DNA of 55,209 bases from an uncultured Bacilli bacterium. Lineage in GTDB: Bacteria > Bacillota_I > Bacilli_A > RF39 > UBA660. The translations under genes were made by a program, and so were the position numbers. This document shows positions 43,361-51,683 of the stretch, piece after piece. The notes beneath the pieces were generated by a model that was not told the DNA's origin, ran no database searches, and saw nothing but the letters and a program-made list of their open reading frames with translations. Numbering within the stretch: position 1 is the first letter of the stretch; each line of letters starts with the position of its first letter. Where the stretch lies: positions 583,183 to 638,391 of the forward strand of contig CAJTLN010000001.1 of assembly GCA_910577505.1 (NCBI GenBank), given 5' to 3'.

Positions 43361-43456
43361 AAATGGTACTAATGCAGTAATATATGAACCAACTTTAAAA
43401 GATAACACTTTTGAAGAAATAGAAGTAGTTCATGGTTAAAGATAGTTATGTAATTT
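43361..43456 (+). pseudogene. Second, short remnant of the ugd 3' region
   Basis: Matches 42596-42700 of the larger ugd remnant almost base for base over about 75 bp (coding for ATNxVIYEPTLKDNTFE), with scattered substitutions and then small deletions before AAAGATAGTTATGTAATT. It cannot be coding. The toxin-antitoxin locus therefore lies between two copies of the same gene segment in direct orientation. Confidence 0.85.
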
Positions 43457-43566
43457 AAATTAAATAAGAATATATCTACTTAAAATATATTTTTTATTGA
43501 AAATAATTGCATTTTTATATTTCTTAATATATATTATCTCTTAACAAGAGAAGAGGTTTAAGTATC

Positions 43567-45435
43567 ATGGAAAAGTATAACTTTAGAATAAATGAAATAG
43601 AATTAAAAAATGGTCAAAAAATTATTCCTAATAAAATAAACATAATAGTAGGTCCTAATAATGCTGGTAAAAGTAGAATATTAAAAGACATAAAACTATT
43701 ATTAAACTCTTCAATATCTAAAGATAATTTAGTAATAGTAAAAAATATGAAGTATGAATTACCTAAAGATAAAGAATCATTTATAGAGTCATATAAAATA
43801 AAAGAAAAGGTTTATAAAGTTTCAGCTTATCAAGTTAATTTAAAAACATTCTCAGGAATAAAAGATATAGAAAATGGTTTATATGACAATGGTGTAAATC
43901 AATATGAAAGTGACTCAAATAGTATTAATTCAAATTGGGAAGAAGAATTAGATGGTTATATTAATAATATTAATAAAGATAGTACTTCAAATTCAGGTTT
44001 AGTAAAAGAAATTACAGAAACAACTAAGTTAATCAGAAATAATGCAGATGGAACCAAAACAGTTTTAGAAGAAGGTGGAAAAGGAACTACAGAACCAGTT
44101 GATTACTCTGAAAGTGTAAATAATTTTATGAGAGAATATGGTAAGTGTTTTTTCTCATATCTTGGAACAGAAGAAAAACTAATGCTATGTAAAAGACAAA
44201 TGAATTATGGAATGCAATCTTATCAAACTAATTTTTTATCAGATAATAAAAAAGAAACATTAACATTAAGAGAACTATCAAAATTAGTAAAAAATATGTT
44301 TAATAAAGATATAATATTAGACACTTTTACATTGGGACAAGAAATAGCTTTTAGAGTAGGCGAAGATTTCGATGAATTTAGAAGACAAAGAAGAGATAAT
44401 AATGATAAAGATAGAGAATTATTTAACTATCCATTATTAGACGAAGAAGGAGACGGATTAAAAAACTTTGTAACAACATTTCTAACATTAAAGAGTACAG
44501 ATAAAAATATAATTCTTTTAGATGAACCAGAATCATTCTTACATCCACCATTAGCTAGAAGACTAGGAGAAACAATAGCAAAGTCAGCTTCAGATGATAA
44601 ACAAATTTTTATAGCAACTCACAGTGAAGATATTATAAATGGAATTATAGCAAAGACAAGTGATGTTAATATTATTAGAATCACCAGAGCAGGGGATATT
44701 AATAATATTGAAAAAATAGAGTCAGATGAAGTAAAAAAAGTAACAAAAAATCCTGTATTAGTAGCATCTAATATATTAAAAGGATTATTTAGTGAAAAAG
44801 TATATATAACTGAATCATTTGCAGATACTTTAATTTATCAACAAATAGTTACTAAAGTAGATGAATTTTCAAGTATGTACTTTGTAAATACTCAAGGAAA
44901 AGATAAAATAGCTGATGCAATAAAATTTTATGATAGCTTAAAAGTTAATAATATAGCTATTTATGATTTTGATTATTTTAGAAAAAAAGACACAATTAAG
45001 AAAAGTTTATATCATAAAATAGGTGACTGCAAAGACTATGATTCTGTTATAGAATTTAGAGTTAACTTAGATAAATATATTAATGATCTAGTTAAAACTG
45101 AAATGAAAGCTGAGAATAAAACAGAAGCACAATTAGGTAAAGAAGAATATAAAAAAGAATTAAAAACTAGGGTCGCAGACTATTATCATTCAAAAGGAAT
45201 AGATTGCTTAGATGAAGAATTAAAGACAAGAGCGAAAGATGTACTAGATATATTAAAAAGAAACAATATTATTGTTTTAAAAGGCGGATGTCTTGAAAGA
45301 ACATTAGAAGATGCTGGCTTAAAATATACTCAAAATAAAAACACTTGGCTAGAAGAAGCTATAAAGGTTATTGAAAAAATGTCTCCATCAGAAATAGATA
45401 AGTTAGAAATTTATAACGAATTATTTAAAATATAA
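43567..45435 (+). CDS. OLD-like AAA ATPase with TOPRIM-type nuclease domain
   Basis: 622 aa. Walker A VGPNNAGKS (about 28-36), a long helical insert (about 95-300) and ABC-type Walker B IILLDEPESFLHP (Asp319), followed by IATHSEDIINGI (H-loop). A C-terminal TOPRIM-like region follows, with an acidic residue in ITESFADTLIY (Glu416, Asp420) and DFDYF (Asp467, Asp469). This domain order is that of OLD-family nucleases, many of which act in phage defence (for example GajA, or the OLD effector of some retrons). No helicase or second defence gene adjoins it. A CTCTTaacAAGAG hairpin lies just before the ribosome binding site GAAGAGG. Confidence 0.78.
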   Translation: MEKYNFRINEIELKNGQKIIPNKINIIVGPNNAGKSRILKDIKLLLNSSISKDNLVIVKNMKYELPKDKESFIESYKIKEKVYKVSAYQVNLKTFSGIKDIENGLYDNGVNQYESDSNSINSNWEEELDGYINNINKDSTSNSGLVKEITETTKLIRNNADGTKTVLEEGGKGTTEPVDYSESVNNFMREYGKCFFSYLGTEEKLMLCKRQMNYGMQSYQTNFLSDNKKETLTLRELSKLVKNMFNKDIILDTFTLGQEIAFRVGEDFDEFRRQRRDNNDKDRELFNYPLLDEEGDGLKNFVTTFLTLKSTDKNIILLDEPESFLHPPLARRLGETIAKSASDDKQIFIATHSEDIINGIIAKTSDVNIIRITRAGDINNIEKIESDEVKKVTKNPVLVASNILKGLFSEKVYITESFADTLIYQQIVTKVDEFSSMYFVNTQGKDKIADAIKFYDSLKVNNIAIYDFDYFRKKDTIKKSLYHKIGDCKDYDSVIEFRVNLDKYINDLVKTEMKAENKTEAQLGKEEYKKELKTRVADYYHSKGIDCLDEELKTRAKDVLDILKRNNIIVLKGGCLERTLEDAGLKYTQNKNTWLEEAIKVIEKMSPSEIDKLEIYNELFKI

Positions 45436-45463
45436 TAATATTAATAAAAAAAGAAGGATTTTG

Positions 45464-45501
45464 CCTCCCTTACCTATAATAATATAGGTAAGGGAGGTTT
45501 T
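45464..45501 (+). terminator. Very strong 14-bp hairpin terminator
   Basis: CCTCCCTTACCTAT and ATAGGTAAGGGAGG form a perfect stem around AATAAT, followed by TTTTAAA. It separates the ATPase gene from the Panacea gene. Confidence 0.85.
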
Positions 45502-45504
45502 AAA

Positions 45505-45533
45505 TTGACAATAATAAAAAAAGCCAATATAAT
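45505..45533 (+). promoter_or_regulatory. Consensus promoter for the Panacea-domain gene
   Basis: TTGACA (45505-45510), 17-bp spacer, TATAAT (45528-45533). Start expected near 45540, giving a 60-nt leader. It abuts the preceding terminator, so the next gene is an independent unit. Confidence 0.9.
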
Positions 45534-45598
45534 ACAACACATTACTTGAAGAAACATATGTTATATATATAAAATATATATAGAATAGGATGACATAT

Positions 45599-46054
45599 AT
45601 GAATGAAAGAACTGATATAAATACAGTTGTAAATTATATTTTAAGAAATATTAGGGCTACAAATAAAAAATTACAAAAATTAGTATATTATGCATATGCT
45701 TGGTATATCGTAGAAAATAACGAGAATGATAATATTACAAATGTTTTATTTCATGAACAGCCAGAAGCATGGGTACATGGACCAGTTTTTCCAGTTTTAT
45801 ATGATAGATATAAAGATAATGGGCGAAATGAAATAGCAATACCAGATGATATTATAGAAATAGATGAAGAATTAGCATTATTTTTAGATGAAATACTTAA
45901 TGTATTTGGTCCATTTGATGGCGATCAACTTGAACTTATGACACATAATGAACTTCCATGGCAAAAAGCCAGAGGAAATGCAAAAACGGATGAAATATCA
46001 ACAAATCCTATTGATTTGCAAGATATATATAATTACTATACGTCTTTAACTTAG
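45599..46054 (+). CDS. Panacea (DUF4065/SocA-like) domain protein, stand-alone
   Basis: 151 aa from ATG 45599 (AGGA 8 bp upstream; the in-frame ATG at 45590 overlaps that site). It begins with KLQKLVYYAYAWYIVEN, then EQPEAWVHGPVFPVLYDRYKD, FGPFDGDQLELMTHNELPW and a closing helix, the full DUF4065 pattern. Panacea domains are known as promiscuous antitoxin domains that neutralise many unrelated toxins. There is no zinc finger or HTH, unlike the other two copies at 48796 and 51684. The partner could be the broken frame overlapping its 3' end. Confidence 0.85.
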   Translation: MNERTDINTVVNYILRNIRATNKKLQKLVYYAYAWYIVENNENDNITNVLFHEQPEAWVHGPVFPVLYDRYKDNGRNEIAIPDDIIEIDEELALFLDEILNVFGPFDGDQLELMTHNELPWQKARGNAKTDEISTNPIDLQDIYNYYTSLT

Positions 46055-46284
46055 ATTTCGAAATAAGTTGGCTTCAAGATATAGAGATAAATTCAAAAAA
46101 AGTAAATTGTTGGAAAAGATATTTTACTGATAGAAACACTAATGAAATGTTAAATGTTATCTTTGATATTAATACTCATGAGAAAGAAGAAAATGAAATT
46201 ACTTCTGATTTTATTGGAAAATTTATCGATGAGTCAGATAAATATATTGAAGAAAACATTTCTTTTATACATGAAGAATCATAA
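46033..46284 (+). pseudogene. Startless reading frame after the Panacea gene, possible degraded toxin
   Basis: A frame open from 46033 to the stop at 46282-46284 (83 codons) overlaps the end of the Panacea gene in another frame and reads DFEISWLQDIEINSKKV, then WKRYFTDRNTNEMLNVIFD and an acidic tail. It has no ATG, GTG or TTG before the Met at 46150, and a terminator follows it. Either the start was lost by frameshift or the frame is decaying. No family recognised. Confidence 0.45.
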
Positions 46285-46311
46285 CCAAGCACTACAAATG
46301 CTTGGTTTTAT
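46283..46311 (+). terminator. Intrinsic terminator
   Basis: AACCAAGCA/TGCTTGGTT stem with a 7-base loop, then T-rich. Confidence 0.85.
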
Positions 46312-46379
46312 ATTATCTAATATAATGCTATAATATATAAGAAGATTAAGAAGGTATTAATATAGAAAGAAGGATTAAT

Positions 46380-47038
46380 ATGTACAAAATAAAAGACTTA
46401 TATGATTTAAATCATACATTAGCAAATAACTATTTAAATAAATTTACTTATCCATGGGAAGCATTAAAAGAAATTAAAGATTTTATAATAGAACTAGGTA
46501 ATACTTTAGATAGTGATTATGAACAAGTAGAAGAATATGTTTGGGTTCATAAGACAGCCAAAGTATTTGCATCAGCTCACCTTGTATAATAGGACCTAAT
46601 ACTGAAGTTAGACATTGTGCATTTATTAGAGGAAGCGCTCTAATAGGAGAAAATTGTGTAGTAGGTAACTCAGTAGAACTAAAGAATGTTATTCTATTTG
46701 ATAATGTACAAGTACCACATTATAACTATGTAGGAGATTCTATTCTAGGATATAAATCTCATATGGGAGCAGGATCAATAACTAGTAATGTTAAAAGTGA
46801 TAAAACATTAGTTAAAATAAATGATAGAAAGAATAATGAAATTATTGAAACAAACTTAAAAAAAGTAGGTGCTATGTTAGGTGACTATGTTGAAGTAGGA
46901 TGTAATAGTGTATTAAATCCTGGTACAGTAATAGGAAGAAACACTAATGTATATCCAACTTCTTGTGTAAGAGGAGTAATAAGTGAAAACTCTATATACA
47001 AAGATATGAATAACATCGTAGAAAAGGAAGGTATATAA
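46380..47038 (+). pseudogene. Frameshifted GlmU-C-terminal-like left-handed beta-helix gene
   Basis: The 5' frame (46380-46589) reads FTYPWEALKEIKDFIIELG and VWVHKTAKVFASA, then hits TAA. The rest continues in another frame from about 46580: PCIIGPNTEVRHCAFIRGSA, VGNSVELKNVILFDNVQVPH, YNYVGDSILGYKSHMGAGSI, ending at 47038. Together they match the stand-alone hexapeptide-repeat UDP-GlcNAc pyrophosphorylase-like protein of Bacillota (about 220 aa). The missing part is a few codons at the junction, so a deletion of about 10 bp is the simplest explanation. It lies 2 bp ahead of glmM, a functionally linked neighbour. An assembly error is possible. Confidence 0.8.
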
Positions 47039-47040
47039 CT

Positions 47041-48387
47041 ATGGGAAAATATTTTGGTACAGATGGTTTTAGAGGAGAAGCCAATATTAATTTAACAGTA
47101 GAACATGCCTATAAAGTAGGTAGATACTTAGGATGGTATTTTGGTCAAGGAAAAGACCATGCTAGAATAGTAATAGGAAAAGATACTAGAAGAAGTTCAT
47201 ACATGTTTGAATATTCATTAGTAGCAGGTCTAACAGCTAGTGGAGCTAATGCCTATCTAATGCATGTTACTACAACACCAAGTGTTGCATATATTACAAG
47301 AACAGATGATTTTGATTGTGGAATAATGATTTCAGCATCTCATAATCCATACTATGATAATGGTATTAAGATAATTGATAATAAAGGTCATAAAATGTCT
47401 TCAGAAGTAGAAGAATTAATCGAAAAATATATTGATGGTGAAACAGAAGAACTACCACTTGCAACAAAAGATAATATAGGTGCAGCAAGTGATTACTCAG
47501 TAGGTAGAAATAGATATATTGGATACTTAATGTCAATACCTACAAGAGCATTTAAAAATGTTAAAGTAGGACTAGATTGCGCTAATGGCGCAAGTTCAAA
47601 TATTGCTAAAGCAGTATTTGATGCCCTAGGAGCTAAAACTTATGTTATAAATAGTGATCCAGATGGATTAAATATTAATACTAATTGTGGATCGACTCAT
47701 ATTGAAGGACTACAAGCTCTAGTAAAAGAAAATGAACTAGATATTGGTTTTGCATTTGATGGTGATGCAGATAGATGTCTAGCGGTAGATGAAAATGGTC
47801 AGGTTGTAGATGGAGATTTAATTCTTTATATATGTGGTAAATATTTACGTGATCATAATGAACTTGCTAATGATACTATTGTTACAACAGTAATGTCTAA
47901 TCTAGGATTATATAAAGCTTGTGATAAAATAGGCATTAAATACGAAAAAACTGCTGTAGGAGATAAATATGTTAATGAGAATATGGTAAATAATGGACAT
48001 GTTCTAGGTGGAGAACAATCAGGACACATTATATTTTCTAAACATGCAACAACTGGAGATGGTATTTTAACATCACTTAAAATAATGGAAACAGTTATCG
48101 AAAGTAAATTATCTCTAAGTACATTAGCATCTCCTGTTACTATATATCCACAATTATTAAAGAATGTTAAAGTAAAAAGTAAACCAGCAGTAAAAGAAGA
48201 TAAAGTAGTACAAGATAAGATAAAAGAAGTAGAAAGTATTTTAGGAGATGAAGGAAGAGTATTAGTAAGAGAATCAGGTACAGAACCAGTAATAAGAGTA
48301 ATGGTAGAAGCTTCTACTGATGACTTATGCTCTAAATATGTAGATGAAATAATTAAAGTAATTAAAGACCAAGGACATTTAAAATAA
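47041..48387 (+). CDS. glmM: Phosphoglucosamine mutase
   Basis: 448 aa. KYFGTDGFRGEAN at the start, the phosphoserine loop ISASHNPYYDNGIK, metal loop FDGDADRCLAVD, substrate loop GGEQSGHI and phosphate loop RESGTEPVIRVMVE are all intact. It converts glucosamine-6-phosphate to glucosamine-1-phosphate for UDP-GlcNAc and peptidoglycan. AAGGAAGG in the end of the preceding gene provides the ribosome binding site, so a frameshift upstream may affect its coupled translation. Confidence 0.95.
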   Translation: MGKYFGTDGFRGEANINLTVEHAYKVGRYLGWYFGQGKDHARIVIGKDTRRSSYMFEYSLVAGLTASGANAYLMHVTTTPSVAYITRTDDFDCGIMISASHNPYYDNGIKIIDNKGHKMSSEVEELIEKYIDGETEELPLATKDNIGAASDYSVGRNRYIGYLMSIPTRAFKNVKVGLDCANGASSNIAKAVFDALGAKTYVINSDPDGLNINTNCGSTHIEGLQALVKENELDIGFAFDGDADRCLAVDENGQVVDGDLILYICGKYLRDHNELANDTIVTTVMSNLGLYKACDKIGIKYEKTAVGDKYVNENMVNNGHVLGGEQSGHIIFSKHATTGDGILTSLKIMETVIESKLSLSTLASPVTIYPQLLKNVKVKSKPAVKEDKVVQDKIKEVESILGDEGRVLVRESGTEPVIRVMVEASTDDLCSKYVDEIIKVIKDQGHLK

Positions 48388-48390
48388 AAA

Positions 48391-48442
48391 GGTAACTTAT
48401 GTTACTTTTTTATTGATTATGTATAGTTACTTATGTTATTAT
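48391..48442 (+). promoter_or_regulatory. glmM terminator and promoter of the MqsR-like module
   Basis: GTAAC/GTTAC plus T-run (48391-48408) ends glmM. TTGATT (48413-48418), an 18-bp spacer and extended -10 TGT-TATTAT (48434-48442) then drive the toxin gene. The 10-bp sequence ACTTATGTTA occurs twice, at 48395-48404 and 48429-48438, flanking the -35. It is a candidate operator for the HTH antitoxin encoded downstream. Confidence 0.55.
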
Positions 48443-48468
48443 ATTAATACATCAGGAGGAATCATCTA

Positions 48469-48792
48469 TTGAATAAAGAGCAAATAAAATTATTAAATAA
48501 AATGAAAATATTAATAAGAAAAGGAAAAAGAAGATTTAAAGAAAGAAAAGATAGAAGTTATAAAGATGCTTTGGCAAAGTTATATTTAACAGAAGAACAA
48601 GCTTGGAAACATATATTATCTTTAAATAGTAATATGTATTTTGTTGATTCAAAACCTTATTACTATAAAGAAAATAATACTTTAATATTTAAAAAAATAA
48701 TTAATAACTATAAAGTTTATATAAAATTAAAAATAGATTTAATAAATGGCGAAGAAGTAGTGTGTTGGTCTTTTCATAAGGATGGTGAATAA
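48469..48792 (+). CDS. MqsR-like toxin
   Basis: 107 aa, start codon TTG with AGGAGGA at 48454-48460. A basic N-terminus (KKMKILIRKGKRRFK-like) is followed by LTEEQAWKHILSLNSNMYF, then strands VYIKLKIDL and EEVVCWSFH. This pattern, helix then IKL...VSFH strands, is that of the MqsR mRNA-interferase family (RelE-like fold). The gene order, toxin first and MqsA-like antitoxin 3 bp later, is that of mqsRA. The protein encoded in broken form at 51279 is a homolog. Basic residues suit RNA binding; catalytic residues cannot be confirmed here. Confidence 0.6.
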   Translation: MNKEQIKLLNKMKILIRKGKRRFKERKDRSYKDALAKLYLTEEQAWKHILSLNSNMYFVDSKPYYYKENNTLIFKKIINNYKVYIKLKIDLINGEEVVCWSFHKDGE

Positions 48793-48795
48793 TAA

Positions 48796-49785
48796 ATGGA
48801 TAAATATGTGTGTGATATATGTGGATCAAAAGAAACATATGTAAAAGATTATAAGCATGAATATACTGTAAAAAATAAAAAAATAACTATTACTAGTAAG
48901 AATAGATTTTGTTCAAAATGTAATAATTTAGTTTATGATGCTTACTTAGATAATATAACTCTAAAAGAAATATTTAGAGAATACAGCAAAAGTATAGGAA
49001 TAACAAAAGAAGACATTATTAATTTAAGACACAGATATAATTTAACACAAGAACAATTTTCTAAAATAATAGGATGTGCGAAAAAGACATTAATAAGTTA
49101 TGAAAAGGGCACTTCAATTCCTAATGATATCTATCTAGTAACAATAAAAACTCTATTAGATAATCCAGAAGTATTAGAGTATATGATTGAATCTAATAAA
49201 GATAGATATGCTGAAAAAGAATATGAAATTATAAATCAAAGAATATCAGAATCTTATAAAAACAATAATTCACTTTTTAGCAAAGAAAAAGAAAATGAAC
49301 CAACAGAATATAACGGCTTTACAGAATTATCATATGATAAAATAAAAAATATGATTTTAATATTATCAAAAAATGGTCTTCTAAAAACTAAGTTATTAAA
49401 AGAAATGTTTTACATAGATTTTATCTCATATAAAGAAAGAGGATGTAGTATAACAGGACTAGAATATGCTAAATGTCCATATGGTCCAGTACCAGATGAA
49501 TTTGATAAAATAATAAATACATTTGTAAAAGAAAAATCAATAAAGTATGAAGTAGAATATAGTGAGTTAGGATACGAATATCATAATATTAATAGTTTAG
49601 AAAAAAATAACAATAAAGTATTCGATGAAAAAGAATTAGAAATAATTAATAGAGTAAAAGAATTCTTTAAAAACTTTAATACTAAAAAAATAGTAGAATT
49701 CTCTCATGAAGAAAAAGCATTTAAGGAAACAGAAATGTTTAAACTAATAGATTATAGTTATGCTTTTGATATAGACAGAATATAA
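48796..49785 (+). CDS. MqsA-like zinc-finger/HTH/Panacea antitoxin
   Basis: 329 aa. Zinc site CDIC...CSKC (residues about 5-8 and 37-40), an Xre-type HTH (LRHRYNLTQEQFSKIIGCAK, about 75-110) and a linker. A Panacea/DUF4065 domain follows from about 180 to the end (LLKTKLLKEMFYIDFISYKE, GLEYAKCPYGPVPDEFDKII). The two N-terminal parts equal MqsA; the Panacea part would neutralise the toxin. The HTH likely autoregulates at the repeats in 48391-48442. It follows the toxin gene with a 3-bp gap. Confidence 0.85.
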   Translation: MDKYVCDICGSKETYVKDYKHEYTVKNKKITITSKNRFCSKCNNLVYDAYLDNITLKEIFREYSKSIGITKEDIINLRHRYNLTQEQFSKIIGCAKKTLISYEKGTSIPNDIYLVTIKTLLDNPEVLEYMIESNKDRYAEKEYEIINQRISESYKNNNSLFSKEKENEPTEYNGFTELSYDKIKNMILILSKNGLLKTKLLKEMFYIDFISYKERGCSITGLEYAKCPYGPVPDEFDKIINTFVKEKSIKYEVEYSELGYEYHNINSLEKNNNKVFDEKELEIINRVKEFFKNFNTKKIVEFSHEEKAFKETEMFKLIDYSYAFDIDRI

Positions 49786-49806
49786 AATGAAATTTTATCT
49801 AAAACT

Positions 49807-49830
49807 GACATTAAACACTAATGTCGATTT
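49807..49830 (+). terminator. Probable terminator
   Basis: GACATTA/TAATGTC stem, then GATTTTA; a weak tail. Confidence 0.5.
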
Positions 49831-49870
49831 TATGTTACAATAAATACATATCCAGAAAGGAAGTATCAGT

Positions 49871-51178
49871 ATGAATGAAATTAAATGCCCAAAATGTGGT
49901 ACAGTATTTCAAATAGATGAAAGAGAATATGATTCAATAGTAAAACAAATAAGAGATAAAGAGTTTGAACATGAATTACATATAAGAGATGAACAGCATA
50001 AACAAGATAAAGAAAACTCTATTAAACTAGCAGAAGCTAATTTATCAAGTAAACTTAAAGAAGAACTAAATAAAAAAGACTTAGAACTTACTAATTTAAA
50101 AAATGAACTTAAAGTAAAAGAAGAACAAGTAAGTAATAAATTAGAAAAAGAATACAATGAAGAATTAAATAAGAAGACTTTAGAAATAACAGAACTTAAA
50201 AATCAAATAAAAATAAAAGATACAGAATCAGAACTAGCTATTAAAGATACTATAGCTAAGAAAGATAAAGAACTTAATGATTTAAGTAATGAATTATCTT
50301 TAAGTAAGAATGAATATCTTTTAAAAGAAAAGAATTTAAAAGAAAGTTATGAAGAAAAATTAAAAAATAAAGATGAACAAATAGCATATTACAAAGATTT
50401 TAAAGCAAGACAATCTACAAAAATGATAGGAGAATCCTTAGAAGTTCATTGTAGTAATGAATTTAATTCATTAAGACCATTATTTAAAAATGCTTACTTT
50501 GAAAAAGATAATGACGTTAAAACAGGTTCAAAAGGAGATTTCATCTTTAGAGATTATGACGATGAAGGAACTGAGATAGTTTCTATTATGTTTGAAATGA
50601 AAAATGAGGCTGATGAAACATCAACAAAACATAAGAATGAAGACTTTTTACGTGAATTAGATAAAGATAGGAAAGAAAAGAATTGTGAATATGCTGTATT
50701 AGTATCACTTTTAGAAATAGATAATGAATATTACAATAATGGTATTGTTGATATGTCCCATAAATATGAAAAGATGTATGTAATTCGTCCTCAATTCTTT
50801 ATACCTTTAATAACTCTTATTAGGGGGATTGCTATTAACTCTTTAGGATACAAAAAAGAACTAGCAACTATTAGAAATCAAAACATTGATATTTCTAATT
50901 TTGAAGAAAAAATGGAAAGCTTCAAAGAAGGCTTTGGTAGAAACTATCGCCTAGCTAGTGAAAAGTTTAAAAAAGCTATAGATGAAATAGATAAAACAAT
51001 AGATCATCTTCAGAAAACAAAAGAAGCTTTACTATCTAGTGAAAATAATTTAAGATTAGCTAATAACAAAGCAGAAGAACTAACTATAAAGAAATTAACT
51101 AGTGGAAATGAAACTATGTCAAAGATGTTTGAAGAATTAGAAGAGAAAAATAAAGAAGATTTACCTGAACAAAACTAA
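49871..51178 (+). CDS. DUF2130 domain protein
   Basis: 435 aa. An N-terminal zinc-ribbon half (IKCPKCGTVFQI) is followed by about 170 residues of Glu/Lys coiled coil. The DUF2130 core comes next: KMIGESLEVHCSNEFN, VKTGSKGDFIFRD, FEMKNEADETSTKHKNEDF and RELDKDRKEKNCEYAVLVS, which resembles a restriction-endonuclease fold (E, D, ExK-like positions). A second coiled coil ends the protein. Function unknown; homologs are widespread. It lies between the two MqsR/MqsA-like modules. GAAAGGAAG precedes the ATG. Confidence 0.88.
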   Translation: MNEIKCPKCGTVFQIDEREYDSIVKQIRDKEFEHELHIRDEQHKQDKENSIKLAEANLSSKLKEELNKKDLELTNLKNELKVKEEQVSNKLEKEYNEELNKKTLEITELKNQIKIKDTESELAIKDTIAKKDKELNDLSNELSLSKNEYLLKEKNLKESYEEKLKNKDEQIAYYKDFKARQSTKMIGESLEVHCSNEFNSLRPLFKNAYFEKDNDVKTGSKGDFIFRDYDDEGTEIVSIMFEMKNEADETSTKHKNEDFLRELDKDRKEKNCEYAVLVSLLEIDNEYYNNGIVDMSHKYEKMYVIRPQFFIPLITLIRGIAINSLGYKKELATIRNQNIDISNFEEKMESFKEGFGRNYRLASEKFKKAIDEIDKTIDHLQKTKEALLSSENNLRLANNKAEELTIKKLTSGNETMSKMFEELEEKNKEDLPEQN

Positions 51179-51199
51179 TCTATTATGATTAGTTTTTAT
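51172..51199 (+). terminator. Intrinsic terminator
   Basis: AAACTAATC/GATTAGTTT stem, then T-rich. Confidence 0.85.
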
Positions 51200-51204
51200 T
51201 TTTG

Positions 51205-51254
51205 GTATCATTGATACTAAAAATGCTGACAAAGTGATTTATTTTACATATACT
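51205..51254 (+). promoter_or_regulatory. Promoter and palindrome of the second MqsR-like module
   Basis: CTGACA (51226-51231), 17-bp spacer, TATACT (51249-51254). Just upstream, a perfect palindrome GTATCA-T-TGATAC (51205-51217) is a candidate operator for the HTH antitoxin at 51684. Confidence 0.6.
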
Positions 51255-51278
51255 TATATTAACCGAAAGGAGGCACTT

Positions 51279-51629
51279 ATGATTTTATATGAAGTTAACA
51301 TCAAAGATATATGCCAGAGAAATTATTGATAAAGATTTTGCTAACAAGAAAATAATAATATCTCATAGAGATAAAAACGTAAAGTTTATGAAACAATATG
51401 GTATCACAAATTCAGAGGCTATTGAAATAGTTAGAACATTAAACTTAAATCACTTCAAAGAGAAGATAAAAACAATGATAAAAAGATACCAACAAATTAC
51501 TTATATGTATTTGAACCTTTAATACAACTAAGCGATGAGCATGGTGAAACTATCGAACATGTATATATAAAAATATGCAAAGTTGATAATGATATTTTTA
51601 CTGTATCATTCCATTTGAATGATGAGTAA
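51279..51629 (+). pseudogene. MqsR-like toxin gene with two frameshifts
   Basis: AAAGGAGG at 51266-51273 and ATG at 51279 begin MILYE. The coding sense then moves to another frame (LTSKIYAREIIDKDF, then NVKFMKQYGITNSEAIEIVR) until about 51465. It returns to the first frame for NDKKIPTNYLYVFEPLIQL and HVYIKICKVDNDIFTVSFHL, with the stop at 51627-51629. The assembled product is homologous to the 107-aa toxin at 48469 (same EAxxIxxLN, VYIKI and VSFH positions). As written no full toxin can be made; the longest piece (51289-51522) lacks the C-terminal strands. Confidence 0.7.
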
Positions 51630-51683
51630 GAATCTTTCTTGCATGGCAAAAAATAACATAAACGAAAATCATAAGGAGAATAA

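Noticed and set aside
51279..51629. Programmed frameshifting in the second MqsR-like gene
   Set aside because: Two shifts of opposite sense without a slippery heptamer plus downstream structure fit decay or sequence error better.
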